From NCBI RefSeq assembly GCF_037992945.1, contig NZ_CP150304.1, positions 2,111,501 through 2,175,500 on the forward strand: DNA of 64,000 nucleotides, in the 5' to 3' direction. Position numbers and translations under genes: made by a program. Shown piece after piece: positions 33,549-42,220 of this stretch. This DNA is from Peribacillus sp. FSL E2-0218 (GTDB lineage: Bacteria; Bacillota; Bacilli; Bacillales; DSM-1321). The notes beneath the pieces were generated by a model. The model ran no database searches, was not told the origin of the DNA, and saw nothing but the letters and a program-made list of their open reading frames with translations. How positions within the stretch are numbered: position 1 is the first letter of the stretch; the number at the start of each line of letters is the position of its first letter.

Positions 33549-34274
33549 ATGGTAAAAGTAACTGTTTGGAATGAAAATCGACATGAACAAAAAAATCCAG
33601 TTGTAAGGGAAGTCTACCCTGAAGGTATTCATGGTGTAATTGCTGCCTTTTTGCAAGAAGCAGGATTCCATACAAAAACAGCTACATTGGATGAGCCCGA
33701 ACATGGTTTAACAGATGCTGTTTTAGAAGAAACAGATGTGCTGATTTGGTGGGGACATTTAGCTCACGATGAAGTAGATGACGTAGTCGTTGAAAAGGTC
33801 AAACAGTGTGTATTGGATGGGATGGGCTTAATCGTATTGCATTCTGGTCATTTTTCCAAAATATTCAAAGCGTTAATGGGGACGAGCTGTGATTTGAAAT
33901 GGCGTGAAGCGGATGAGAAAGAGCGTCTGTGGGTTGTAGCGCCAAGCCATCCAATTGTAGAAGGAATTGGAGAGTTTATCGAATTAGAAAAAGAAGAAAT
34001 GTACGGGGAACATTTTGACATCCCGGCTCCAGACGAATTAGTCTTTACGAGTTGGTTCGAAGGCGGGGAAGTTTTCCGCAGTGGCTGCACATATACACGA
34101 GGCAATGGAAAAGTCTTTTATTTTAGGCCAGGCCATGAAACGTATCCAACCTATCACAATAAAGATATTCAACGTGTCATTATGAATGGCGTGAAATGGG
34201 CACACCCAGTTGACAGAAAACGTCCTATATACGGAAATGCTGAACCACTGGAACGAATTGCAGTGAAAAATTAA
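33549..34274 (+). CDS. thuA: ThuA-like sugar utilisation protein
   Basis: A 241-residue ThuA-domain protein with class I glutamine-amidotransferase-like fold (ADVLIWWGHLAHDEVDD-type segment; GLIVLHSGHFSKIFKALMG). The C-terminal FYFRPGHETYPTYHN is typical of this branch. AGAAGGAG precedes the ATG. In rhizobia ThuA works with ThuB on trehalose, palatinose and related disaccharides, in a pathway through 3-keto sugars. Here it is followed by a ThuB-like Gfo/Idh gene (23-base gap) and stands opposite an ABC disaccharide importer. Confidence 0.85.
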   Translation: MVKVTVWNENRHEQKNPVVREVYPEGIHGVIAAFLQEAGFHTKTATLDEPEHGLTDAVLEETDVLIWWGHLAHDEVDDVVVEKVKQCVLDGMGLIVLHSGHFSKIFKALMGTSCDLKWREADEKERLWVVAPSHPIVEGIGEFIELEKEEMYGEHFDIPAPDELVFTSWFEGGEVFRSGCTYTRGNGKVFYFRPGHETYPTYHNKDIQRVIMNGVKWAHPVDRKRPIYGNAEPLERIAVKN

Positions 34275-34297
34275 GGCTATTAAAGGGGAAACTGATT

Positions 34298-35350
34298 ATG
34301 AAAACAGTAAAAGTAGGAATCATCGGTTGTGGAAGTATCGCTCAACACCGCCATTTACCGGAATATAAAATGAACAAAGAAGTCGAGATCGTAGCGGTTT
34401 GTGATATAAATGAACAGCGCGCCCTTGAAGTTTCCAAGCAATATGGTGCAAAAGCGTATAAAAATCATGAAGAATTACTCGCAAGCGGCACGGTGGACGC
34501 AGTGAGTGTTTGCACGCCAAACTATTTGCATGCACCCATATCCATATTAGCGTTAAAAAAAGGCGTTCATGTATTGTGTGAAAAACCAATGGCTACATCA
34601 AAGGAAGAAGCTCAGGCCATGATTCAAGCAGCAAAAGATAGTGGCAAAAAACTTATGATCGGTCATAATCAACGCTTCGTTTCATCACATCAAAAAGCAC
34701 GGGAACTAATCGAATGTGGTGAAATGGGAAGAATCTACAGCTTCCGGACCGCATTTGGTCATGGGGGGCCTGAGCAATGGAGTGTTGACGGTAAAGAGAG
34801 CTGGTTCTTTAAAAAGAATGAAGCGTTTATTGGAGCCATGGGAGATTTGGGTGTGCATAAAACAGATTTACTTCGTTACATTCTTGGTGAAGAAATCGTT
34901 GAAGTAGGTGCATTTGTACAAACGAGTGCCAAAGATTTTGCCAATGTCGATGACAATGCGGTTTGTGTATTGAAAACGGAAAGTGGAATTATTGGAACGC
35001 TCGCAGCTAGTTGGGCGTACGTTGGACAAGAAGATAACTCCACGATTATTTACGGTGAGAAAGGAATTCTTCGTATAGAAGATCATCCAACGTATTCCTT
35101 AATCGTTCAATACGCAACAGGGGAAGTTGCCAATTATGAGCTGGGCAAAATTCAATCAAACGATGAGGGCGGCCAAGATAACTCACATGTGATTGAGCAA
35201 TTTGTAGATGCCATCGTAGAAGATAAAGAGCCAGCCGTTTCAGGTGAGGAAGGGGCAAAATCCCTATCTGTTATTCTAGCCGCTTTAGAATCTCATGAAA
35301 CCAAACAAATGGTAAGTACCTTTTTAGCGATAAAAGAGGCAGCAGTTTAA
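34298..35350 (+). CDS. Gfo/Idh/MocA-family oxidoreductase (ThuB-like)
   Basis: 350 residues. The N-terminal Rossmann fold has VGIIGCGSIAQHRHLPEYK, and the conserved Gfo/Idh motif is CEKPMATSKEEA (Lys about 96). The C-terminal alpha/beta domain includes GDLGVHKTDLLRYILGE, whose His is the usual catalytic residue. It is an NAD(P)-dependent sugar oxidoreductase, with AAAGGGGAAA before the ATG. Pairing with thuA and disaccharide transport genes suggests oxidation at C3 of a disaccharide or reduction of the keto product. Exact substrate unproven. Confidence 0.86.
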   Translation: MKTVKVGIIGCGSIAQHRHLPEYKMNKEVEIVAVCDINEQRALEVSKQYGAKAYKNHEELLASGTVDAVSVCTPNYLHAPISILALKKGVHVLCEKPMATSKEEAQAMIQAAKDSGKKLMIGHNQRFVSSHQKARELIECGEMGRIYSFRTAFGHGGPEQWSVDGKESWFFKKNEAFIGAMGDLGVHKTDLLRYILGEEIVEVGAFVQTSAKDFANVDDNAVCVLKTESGIIGTLAASWAYVGQEDNSTIIYGEKGILRIEDHPTYSLIVQYATGEVANYELGKIQSNDEGGQDNSHVIEQFVDAIVEDKEPAVSGEEGAKSLSVILAALESHETKQMVSTFLAIKEAAV

Positions 35351-35354
35351 TATT

Positions 35355-35575
35355 GTCGGGGTCCTTGGTTCTCCTGCGATGAACTTCTTTACTGGTAGCT
35401 TAAAAAAGGCTATCTATCAAATGGGTCGAGCGTCTATCAAGGTGCCGGAAGGAAAATGAAAGTTGTACGTGAGCAAGTATATTTAGGTAAAAAACTGATT
35501 GTAGGCGTTCGTCCAGAAGATTTTCATGATGAGCCAGTTTTCATTGAAGCCTCACCAAATACTATCGTAATAAAG
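35355..35575 (+). pseudogene. Remnant of an MsmK/ThuK-type sugar ABC ATPase (C-terminal part)
   Basis: Frame one reads VGVLGSPAMNFFTGSL and IKVPEGK. After a -1 frameshift at about 35456 the next reads MKVVREQVYLGKKLIVGVRP, then EDFHDEPVFIEASPNTIV. This is the regulatory C-terminus of UgpC/MsmK-type ATPases, in order. The whole nucleotide-binding half is missing. It directly follows the ThuB-like gene, the region where a thu operon would keep its ATPase gene. Confidence 0.75.
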
Positions 35576-35694
35576 GTATTCGTTTTTCGCTTACTATCGA
35601 AACCATTAAAAAGAAAGCAGTCTCTAATAATACTTGTATGGACTTTGAGATATATTGCTTTATAAATAAATTGTGAAGGATAAGGATTGTTTGT

Positions 35695-36003
35695 TCCAAT
35701 CTGCCGGAAAAAGCAGTTGTGGAGGTGCCTTGCCGCGAATCGAAATGGCATTACACCAGCGTATATGGGTGAACTTCCAGAACAGCTTGCGCCGCTGAAT
35801 CGTTCAAATACATATCTATTGACCATTGAAGAGGCCATGATGACAAAAATGGCCAAATATTATATCAGGCAGCGATGCGCTGGATCCGCATATAGCGGCA
35901 GAACTTTCAATGATGATATCATCAGCAAGTGTGACGACTAAATTGAAGAAAATGGCAAGATGCGCCAAAAATATAAAACGAATCAAGAAGCCATCAGACA
36001 GTA
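35695..36003 (+). pseudogene. Decayed second copy of a GH4 alpha-galactosidase 3' end
   Basis: The DNA from TCCAATCTGCCGG onward is clearly homologous to the 3' end of the intact melA-like gene (41795-42105), including CCGGAAAAAGCAGTTGT and ATGGGTGAACTTCC. Small deletions (for example CCTTGCCGCG against CCTTGTATTGCG) destroy the frame. It is not an exact duplicate, so the two copies diverged well before or during decay. Confidence 0.85.
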
Positions 36004-36266
36004 CTACTGTCTGATGGTCGATGATAGTCATTCAATACTTTAAGCGAAAATGAGGGACTCCTATGGCCACAACAAAACGTCTGCATAGTCGTAAGTCTTG
36101 TTCCTGATGAAGCACCATCTGTCCTCATTTTATTATGTAGGCATTCGTAGATGCCAAAAGTCCATCTAATACAACACTAAGGATTTTTTGAAGGATAGGT
36201 TTGGATAAAAAATCCTTCCGTTTCCGACCATTCCCCATAGAGAATAGTCTCATTCGTTTTATAAAT

Positions 36267-36654
36267 TTATTTCTGAAGCTTCTTCATAAGCCATTCTTTT
36301 GATTTTTTTACGGATTGAAGTTCTTCCTCTTTTATTTTGCCGTCCTCGATTACTAAGATAGAAGGAGGTTCATCTCCAGAATCCAGTCCAAGCATATCAG
36401 GTGTGACACTTCCTGTCTCCGTATGAAGCTTTACACTGATTCCCCCGCCTGGCTCAAGATATAAATCAGGCACTTCCCGAAGAAAGCATGGTACGTACCT
36501 GTTCAAGATCCAGATGATTATTTTTCATTTGTTTCATATCCCATTCGCCATTACGGATTATCAATGAAGGTTGCCCTTTGAGCAACTTTTTCATGCTATC
36601 TTTTTTCAGGGCGCAAACCTCTATAAAAACCCCCAAAGGCAAATGGCAAATCAA
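36267..36654 (-). pseudogene. Frameshifted C-terminal fragment of a DUF421 (YetF-like) protein
   Basis: One minus-strand frame gives KKLLKGQPSLIIRNGEWDM and HLDLEQVRTML. After a frameshift near 36480-36500 another gives FLREVPDLYLEPGGGISVKL and PSILVIEDGKIKEEEL. Together these follow the C-terminal soluble domain of YetF/YdfR-type membrane proteins. The N-terminal membrane part is absent. Confidence 0.6.
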
Positions 36655-37147
36655 TCATTGAATCACCTCATCTACTGTACTATTTCTCCCCTATTGACAA
36701 GATTTAAACCAAATAGTACTAGGATTAATTTTTCTATAATGGCACTTTTTATTATAGAGTAGAGATTTATGGACTGAAGGAAAATGGGTTGAACGAATGG
36801 ATACGGGGTATCGAAGGAGAGAAATTTGGTTTTTATGGGATCGCAAAAAAATGTATCCATATAAAGACGCCAGCGTATTTCTTCACTTGCTTTCTTCTCT
36901 TTGCAGCGGAGGTATCATCCAAAAGGGCTATTGTAAGCAAATGAATGAATATAATTCTGTTTTTGTATCAAAATAATGAATGTCCAAAGGCTTTTCTGTT
37001 TTTGGTGAAGCAGTCTAATATTGGAATTGTTTGCACAGTTTTTTATTTGGGATAACCTGAGAGGGAATACTCGAGATCTGTTTTTGCTCCAGCTAGTCTT
37101 CATTTCTCATTCTTGTACAAACGCATCGCATGGAGGTGACATGATTA
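36655..37147. other. About 490 bases with no supportable gene
   Basis: A/T-rich DNA with only short, motif-free frames. The last 20 bases hold the ribosome site (GGAGGTGA) of the transporter gene that follows. Confidence 0.5.
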
Positions 37148-38548
37148 TTGAAGTTTAACAAGAAAAAAATCAACGTTGTGGATATTCAAACAGCGAAGAA
37201 AAGTGTGTTTGCCACAGGTGTGGGAAACGCCATGGAGTGGTTTGATTTTGGCTTATATTCCTATTTGGCTGTTATCATTAGTGAAAACTTTTTTAGTGCT
37301 GTTGAGAATGATGAGCTAAAATTAGTGTTCACTTTTGCAACCTTTGCCATCGCTTTTTTAATGCGCCCCATTGGCGGTATTATATTCGGTAAAATCGGAG
37401 ATAGATTAGGAAGAAAAGTCGTTTTAACAACCACGATCATTTTGATGGCTTTTTCAACTTTACTGATTGGTTTATTACCTACATATGATCAAATTGGTAT
37501 TTGGGCGCCGATCCTTTTATTGATCGCCAGAATTATTCAAGGTTTTTCAACTGGCGGGGAATACGCTGGTGCAATGGTCTATATTGCAGAATCTTCTCCA
37601 GATAATAAACGTAATATGCTTGGTAGTGGTTTGGAAATTGGTACGCTGACAGGGTATATATTAGCTTCAATACTTGCCAGTGCACTCTTTATTGTTTTAT
37701 CTGATCAACAGATGGCCTCATGGGGCTGGAGAATCCCATTCCTACTCGGCTTACCCTTAGGGCTGATTGGATTGTATTTAAGAAAAAGTTTAGAAGAATC
37801 ACCGATTTTTGAAAATGAACTTTCTGGTGACGAAGTCCAAGAGGAGGGCTTCCTATCTATTCTAAAAAATCACAAGAAAGATATTATCGTATGCTTTGTA
37901 GCTGTTGCCTTCTTTAATATTACAAGCTATATGCTATTATCATACATGCCTTCTTATTTAGATACGATCATTGGATTATCGAGTACTGTAGGAACCGTAT
38001 TAATTACAGTTATCATGGTAATCATGGTGCCGCTAACTTTAATGTTTGGAAAGCTCAGTGATAAAATAGGCAACAAGACGATTTTATTAATCGGTTTAGG
38101 CGGATTAACCTTATTATCTGCCATTTCTTTTTATTTGATAAACTTGAGTGCTTTAGTATTTATTTCGTTAGGGATCTTCATTTTAGGTGTACTGCTTTCA
38201 ACCTATGAAGGCACGATACCCGGATCGTTACCAACGATGTTCTATACGGATATTCGATATCGGACATTGTCAGTGACCTTTAATGTCTCGGTTTCAATAT
38301 TCGGCGGAACCACTCCATTGGTTTGCACATGGCTTGTTCACCAAACGGGAAATAACTTAGCACCTGGATTTTATCTGACAGTGGTGAGTGTTATCGGATT
38401 TTTAGTGATATTATTCTTGTTCGATAGTACTTCAGGAAAATCCCTAAAAGGGTCTTACCCAACAGTCGCATCTAAATCCGATTTTCAGGAAGCAGTTGAA
38501 AATCCAAAAGATTCACTATGGTGGCAAAATGAACACAGAGACAAATAA
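37148..38548 (+). CDS. MHS-family MFS transporter (ProP-like)
   Basis: 466 residues with twelve predicted helices. It has the metabolite:H+ symporter signatures GNAMEWFDFGLYSYLA near helix 1, GRKVVL after helix 2 and QGFSTGGEYAGAMVYIAE in helix 4. The start is TTG, with GGAGGTGA 8 bases upstream. Family members import osmolytes (proline, betaine) or organic acids with protons. No neighbouring enzyme hints at the substrate. A strong terminator follows. Confidence 0.88.
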   Translation: MKFNKKKINVVDIQTAKKSVFATGVGNAMEWFDFGLYSYLAVIISENFFSAVENDELKLVFTFATFAIAFLMRPIGGIIFGKIGDRLGRKVVLTTTIILMAFSTLLIGLLPTYDQIGIWAPILLLIARIIQGFSTGGEYAGAMVYIAESSPDNKRNMLGSGLEIGTLTGYILASILASALFIVLSDQQMASWGWRIPFLLGLPLGLIGLYLRKSLEESPIFENELSGDEVQEEGFLSILKNHKKDIIVCFVAVAFFNITSYMLLSYMPSYLDTIIGLSSTVGTVLITVIMVIMVPLTLMFGKLSDKIGNKTILLIGLGGLTLLSAISFYLINLSALVFISLGIFILGVLLSTYEGTIPGSLPTMFYTDIRYRTLSVTFNVSVSIFGGTTPLVCTWLVHQTGNNLAPGFYLTVVSVIGFLVILFLFDSTSGKSLKGSYPTVASKSDFQEAVENPKDSLWWQNEHRDK

Positions 38549-38582
38549 GTGTAATTAAATAACATCAGTCAGCCGAATGACT

Positions 38583-38631
38583 ACCCGAAATATAGACACT
38601 CGAACAAGAGCGTCTGTATTTCGGGTTTTTG
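38583..38631 (+). terminator. Terminator of the MHS transporter gene
   Basis: ACCCGAAATA...TATTTCGGGT with additional GAC/GTC pairing inside and a TTTTT tail. Confidence 0.8.
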
Positions 38632-38892
38632 TTTTATGTTGGTAATCACGATCAATAAAGTCATGAGGAAACACGAAGGAGTTATGGATGGAAATGACCA
38701 TTCAAACAAAGGTTCTTGCTTAATTTGGAAGCATCATCCGGCAAGTGGTTTGCTCATTCCCCAATTAATGATCTTAGACTGAAATGCGGAGCGATTTTTA
38801 TCCAAAATATCGGAGGAAATAGAAAAGGGCATTTTCATATCAGTCTTGAATTTAATAAAGAAGTATGTCAAACAAAATTGGAGGTGAAATTT

Positions 38893-39354
38893 ATGAAAGT
38901 ACGCTTGAAATGTGTAACGAGAGAAAATTGGGAAGAGGCATTGGCACTGAAAGTGAAGGAACGGCAAAGGAACTTTGTACCGCCAGTAGCCGTATCACTT
39001 GCTAAAGTTTATATAAAACCAGATGGGGATAATATCGTTTATTTGCCTTTCGCCATCTATGACGGAAAGATGATGATCGGCTTTATCATGCATGCTTACG
39101 ATGAAAATACGGCGAATATGTATTGGATAAACGGATTCATGATTGATGAGAGTCATCAAGGTAAAGGGTATGGCAGGGCGGCACTGTCTGAGATGGTTCA
39201 TTGGATAGCGAAAAGGTTTACTGGTTGTAAAGAAATTCGGCTCACGGTATTCAAAGAAAACGAAAATGCACGGGAATTATATAAACGTTTTGGCTTCCTT
39301 CCCACAGGAGATGTATATGGACAAGAAGATGTGTGGTTTCTGCCTCTAAAATAA
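38893..39354 (+). CDS. GNAT acetyltransferase, spermidine/spermine type
   Basis: 153 residues from the ATG at 38893, chosen because TTGGAGGTG lies just before it; the frame upstream to 38716 has no start context. GNAT fold with the acetyl-CoA loop HQGKGYGRAALSEM and the C-terminal NENARELYKRFGF segment. It resembles Bacillus BltD/PaiA-like diamine or spermine N-acetyltransferases, which lower polyamine toxicity. Substrate assignment is tentative. Single-gene unit. Confidence 0.82.
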   Translation: MKVRLKCVTRENWEEALALKVKERQRNFVPPVAVSLAKVYIKPDGDNIVYLPFAIYDGKMMIGFIMHAYDENTANMYWINGFMIDESHQGKGYGRAALSEMVHWIAKRFTGCKEIRLTVFKENENARELYKRFGFLPTGDVYGQEDVWFLPLK

Positions 39355-39760
39355 CGACGGTTCTCCTGAATGAATAAGGGGTGTTTTTAAGGATAGAAGG
39401 ATGGACTTCTAAAAAATACATGTAAAAACCATCTCCTATCCTGACAAAATAGGAGATGCATCAAAATGAAGGAAGCCTGTCGGTTATATAACCATGATGA
39501 TCTCGGAAATGGATGAAATCGATCGGTTTTATCCATGTTAACGCTAATAATTGATATGAATTGATTCAAAATACGCTCTTAACATAATTAATTGAATGAA
39601 TGACAGATTTTAAGGGTAAATTTGTTTAAAATTATGGGGCCTTTTGTGGATTTCATGGCAGCTTGAAATTAGGGACGTACTTGTCCTTTTGTTACACGGA
39701 TGGTTTTTTATTAAGAAACAAGAATGAGGTGGGGCAGATCCATTCTCTCGACTTACATAG
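39355..39760. other. About 400 bases, one hairpin, no gene seen
   Basis: A perfect 10-bp stem, CATCTCCTAT/ATAGGAGATG, is at 39430-39458. On the minus strand it is followed by GGTTTTTACA, so it may end a minus-strand transcript such as that of the AraC gene. Nothing else is recognisable. Confidence 0.4.
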
Positions 39761-40654
39761 CTAATCAATAATGACATGCTGAAATTCCGGCATTTTCTTA
39801 TCTTTTCGAAAACTGTCTGCAGAGTTGCCAATCATTTTCTTGAAAACTTTACTAAAATAATTCGCATTATCATAGCCCGTTTCCGTTGCGATTTCCTGAA
39901 TCGTCTTATTTGTGATTGATAAGAGTTCCATTGCTTTCTGTATCCGTATCTTCGTCAGAAATTGAATAGGGGTCGTTTTCATGTACTTTTGGAATTTATT
40001 CGTAAAATAGTATTTGGACAGTCCGGCATGCTTGGCGATGGATTCCAATGATAGCGGTTCCTGATAGCGTGTCGTCATGAACTGAATCGCCATCAGGATA
40101 TCATCCGGTATCCCAGGTTGTGGGCTATCCAGTCCTTTCGCAAAACGGTATAGTCCCATGATAAATTCATAGGCAAATGCAGAAGAAGTAAAGGTATCCT
40201 CTATGCCTTCATTTAACGCAAATTGATAGATTTTCTGCAGCAAAAAAATTAACGGGGCATTGGCATCCACTGGGATGACCAAGTCAAATTGTTTGATCAG
40301 GTGGTCCCAGCATTCCTCGGCTTTATCTCCCTTCAGAGTAATGAAGATAAATTCCCACTCCGGACTTTTTTCAGGAAGATAATAACAATGTTCACTTGGT
40401 ACTTTGACGATAAATGCTTCGCCAGGTTTAATTGCATACGTTTTTTCACCTACCCGGACTTCTCCATATCCTTTCAGTGTATATTGGAAAATACACGTTT
40501 TTAAATCATTTGGTCGCATACGGCCATCCCAGTAATAATCAGTCGACGTTCGTTTTTCCAAACCGATGGAGGTTATCAGAGCTGCCTCAGTTAAAGGCTC
40601 TTTTGAAATATGATAGACAAAGCTATGGTTATGGTCATTTGATCGAGATAGCAA
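39761..40654 (-). CDS. AraC-family regulator of alpha-galactoside use (MsmR type)
   Basis: 297 residues: N-terminal AraC-type cupin (about 40-150; KPGEAFIVKVPSEHCYYLP) and C-terminal double helix-turn-helix (about 195-290; LSLESIAKHAGLSKYYFTNKF and IQEIATETGYDNANYFSKVF). It is divergent from the melA-like gene with 128 bases between, so it is probably an activator of that operon responding to melibiose or raffinose. The operon also has a LacI-type regulator, giving dual control. Confidence 0.88.
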   Translation of the reverse strand: MLSRSNDHNHSFVYHISKEPLTEAALITSIGLEKRTSTDYYWDGRMRPNDLKTCIFQYTLKGYGEVRVGEKTYAIKPGEAFIVKVPSEHCYYLPEKSPEWEFIFITLKGDKAEECWDHLIKQFDLVIPVDANAPLIFLLQKIYQFALNEGIEDTFTSSAFAYEFIMGLYRFAKGLDSPQPGIPDDILMAIQFMTTRYQEPLSLESIAKHAGLSKYYFTNKFQKYMKTTPIQFLTKIRIQKAMELLSITNKTIQEIATETGYDNANYFSKVFKKMIGNSADSFRKDKKMPEFQHVIID

Positions 40655-40735
40655 TATATTACCTCTTTTCCGATTTTATTTACCATTGCCTGGATATTGG
40701 AAGCGCTGTATTATTTATTTTAACAATATGTTAAT

Positions 40736-40749
40736 TAAAATTTACTAAA
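40736..40749. promoter_or_regulatory. Operator-like motif upstream of melA
   Basis: TAAAATTTACTAAA lies 34 bases before the melA start and is repeated exactly before the LacI-type gene at 42191. A shared, exact 14-base match in two promoters of one operon suggests a binding site of that LacI protein. Confidence 0.6.
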
Positions 40750-40782
40750 TTTTCAACACTAACTTTTAATGGAGGATGCCAA

Positions 40783-42108
40783 ATGAAAAAGATTACATTC
40801 ATCGGCGCGGGAAGTACCATTTTTACCAAAAACGTATTGGGTGACTGCATGTTGTCTCCGTCCCTCCAGGATTTTGAATTTGCTTTGTTCGATATTGACC
40901 CCGACCGTCTTTTAGAATCAGGAGTATTGCTCAACGCTTTGAAAAGAACAGTAAATGCCGGTGTTACGATCAAGACATACACAGATCGAAAAGAAGCATT
41001 GCATGGTGCAAAATATGTGATTAATGCCATTCAAGTCGGAGGATACAAGCCGAGTACAGTCATTGATTTTGACATTCCGAAAAAGTATGGCCTCCGTCAG
41101 ACAATTGCCGACACAATTGGAATTGGGGGACTGTTCCGTGCGCTGCGTACGATTCCCGTCATGCTGGAGATTGCTAAGGATATCGAAGAAGTTTGCCCGG
41201 ATGCTTGGCTCTTGAATTACACAAACCCGATGGCCACACTAACAGGAGCTATTTTACGGCATACAAATGTGAAAATGGTTGGCTTATGCCATAGCGTTCA
41301 AGTATGTACAAGCGATCTACTAAAAGATCTTGCTATTCCATACGAAAACATTGAAGAACGAATTGCCGGCATTAATCATATGGCATGGCTGCTTGAAATC
41401 AAATCCAATGGCAAGGATTTATATCCTGAAATTAAGAAACGGGCGAAAGAAAAGCAAAAATCAAAGCATCATGACATGGTCCGCTATGAGCTAATGGACA
41501 AATTCGGATACTATGTGACGGAATCTTCTGAACATAACTCGGAATATCATCCTTTTTTCATTAAAGACAAATATCCTGAATTAATTGAACGATTCAATAT
41601 TCCCCTAGATGAATATCCACGTCGATGTGAAGAACAAATTGCCAATTGGTTAAGAACGAAAGAAGAGCTGATGAATGACGAAAATGTAACGCATGAGCGC
41701 TCCAAAGAGTATGGATCGCGCATTATCGAAGCGATGGAAACGAACGAACCATTCGTATTTGGCGGCAACGTGTTAAATACCGGCGGCCTCATTTCCAATT
41801 TGCCGGAAAAAGCAGTTGTAGAGGTGCCTTGTATTGCGAATCGAAATGGCATTACACCAGCCTATATGGGTGAACTTCCGGAACAGCTTGCAGCGTTGAA
41901 CCGCTCAAATATCAATACACAGCTATTGACCATTGAAGCAGCTATGACAAAATCATCCGAAAAAATTTATCAGGCCGCTATGCTTGATCCTCATACGGCG
42001 GCTGAGCTTTCCATGGATGATATTATCAGCTTGTGTGACGACTTAATTGAAGCGCATGGCGAGATGCTCCCGGAATATAAAATGGATAAAAAAGCTATCA
42101 AACAGTAA
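40783..42108 (+). CDS. melA: Alpha-galactosidase, glycoside hydrolase family 4
   Basis: A 441-residue GH4 enzyme. The N-terminal NAD-binding fold is KKITFIGAGSTIFTKNVLG. Metal/substrate residues lie in LNYTNPMA (Asn), GLCHSVQ (Cys and His at about 170) and GINHMAW (His about 201). The enzyme needs NAD+, Mn2+ and reducing conditions and cleaves alpha-galactosides such as melibiose and raffinose in the cytoplasm. GGAGG precedes the ATG. It heads the intact mel operon. A decayed partial copy lies at 35695. Confidence 0.92.
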   Translation: MKKITFIGAGSTIFTKNVLGDCMLSPSLQDFEFALFDIDPDRLLESGVLLNALKRTVNAGVTIKTYTDRKEALHGAKYVINAIQVGGYKPSTVIDFDIPKKYGLRQTIADTIGIGGLFRALRTIPVMLEIAKDIEEVCPDAWLLNYTNPMATLTGAILRHTNVKMVGLCHSVQVCTSDLLKDLAIPYENIEERIAGINHMAWLLEIKSNGKDLYPEIKKRAKEKQKSKHHDMVRYELMDKFGYYVTESSEHNSEYHPFFIKDKYPELIERFNIPLDEYPRRCEEQIANWLRTKEELMNDENVTHERSKEYGSRIIEAMETNEPFVFGGNVLNTGGLISNLPEKAVVEVPCIANRNGITPAYMGELPEQLAALNRSNINTQLLTIEAAMTKSSEKIYQAAMLDPHTAAELSMDDIISLCDDLIEAHGEMLPEYKMDKKAIKQ

Positions 42109-42190
42109 AACTTTCTGAAGTTAAATACCAGAACATTCTGATTATATAATCGTGAGCGATATCTTTCCATGCTACACTCATTTTGTTCAG

Positions 42191-42204
42191 TAAAATTTAC
42201 TAAA
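42191..42204. promoter_or_regulatory. Operator-like motif upstream of the melR-type gene
   Basis: TAAAATTTACTAAA is identical to 40736-40749. It lies inside the local palindrome AGTAAAATTTACT (42189-42201), 17 bases before the LacI-type start, as expected for autorepression. Confidence 0.65.
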
Positions 42205-42220
42205 AATTGAGGGAAGTCAA

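Noticed and set aside
38716..38892. N-terminal extension of the GNAT acetyltransferase frame
   Set aside because: A strong ribosome site sits directly before the ATG at 38893 and the extra residues match nothing in the GNAT fold.
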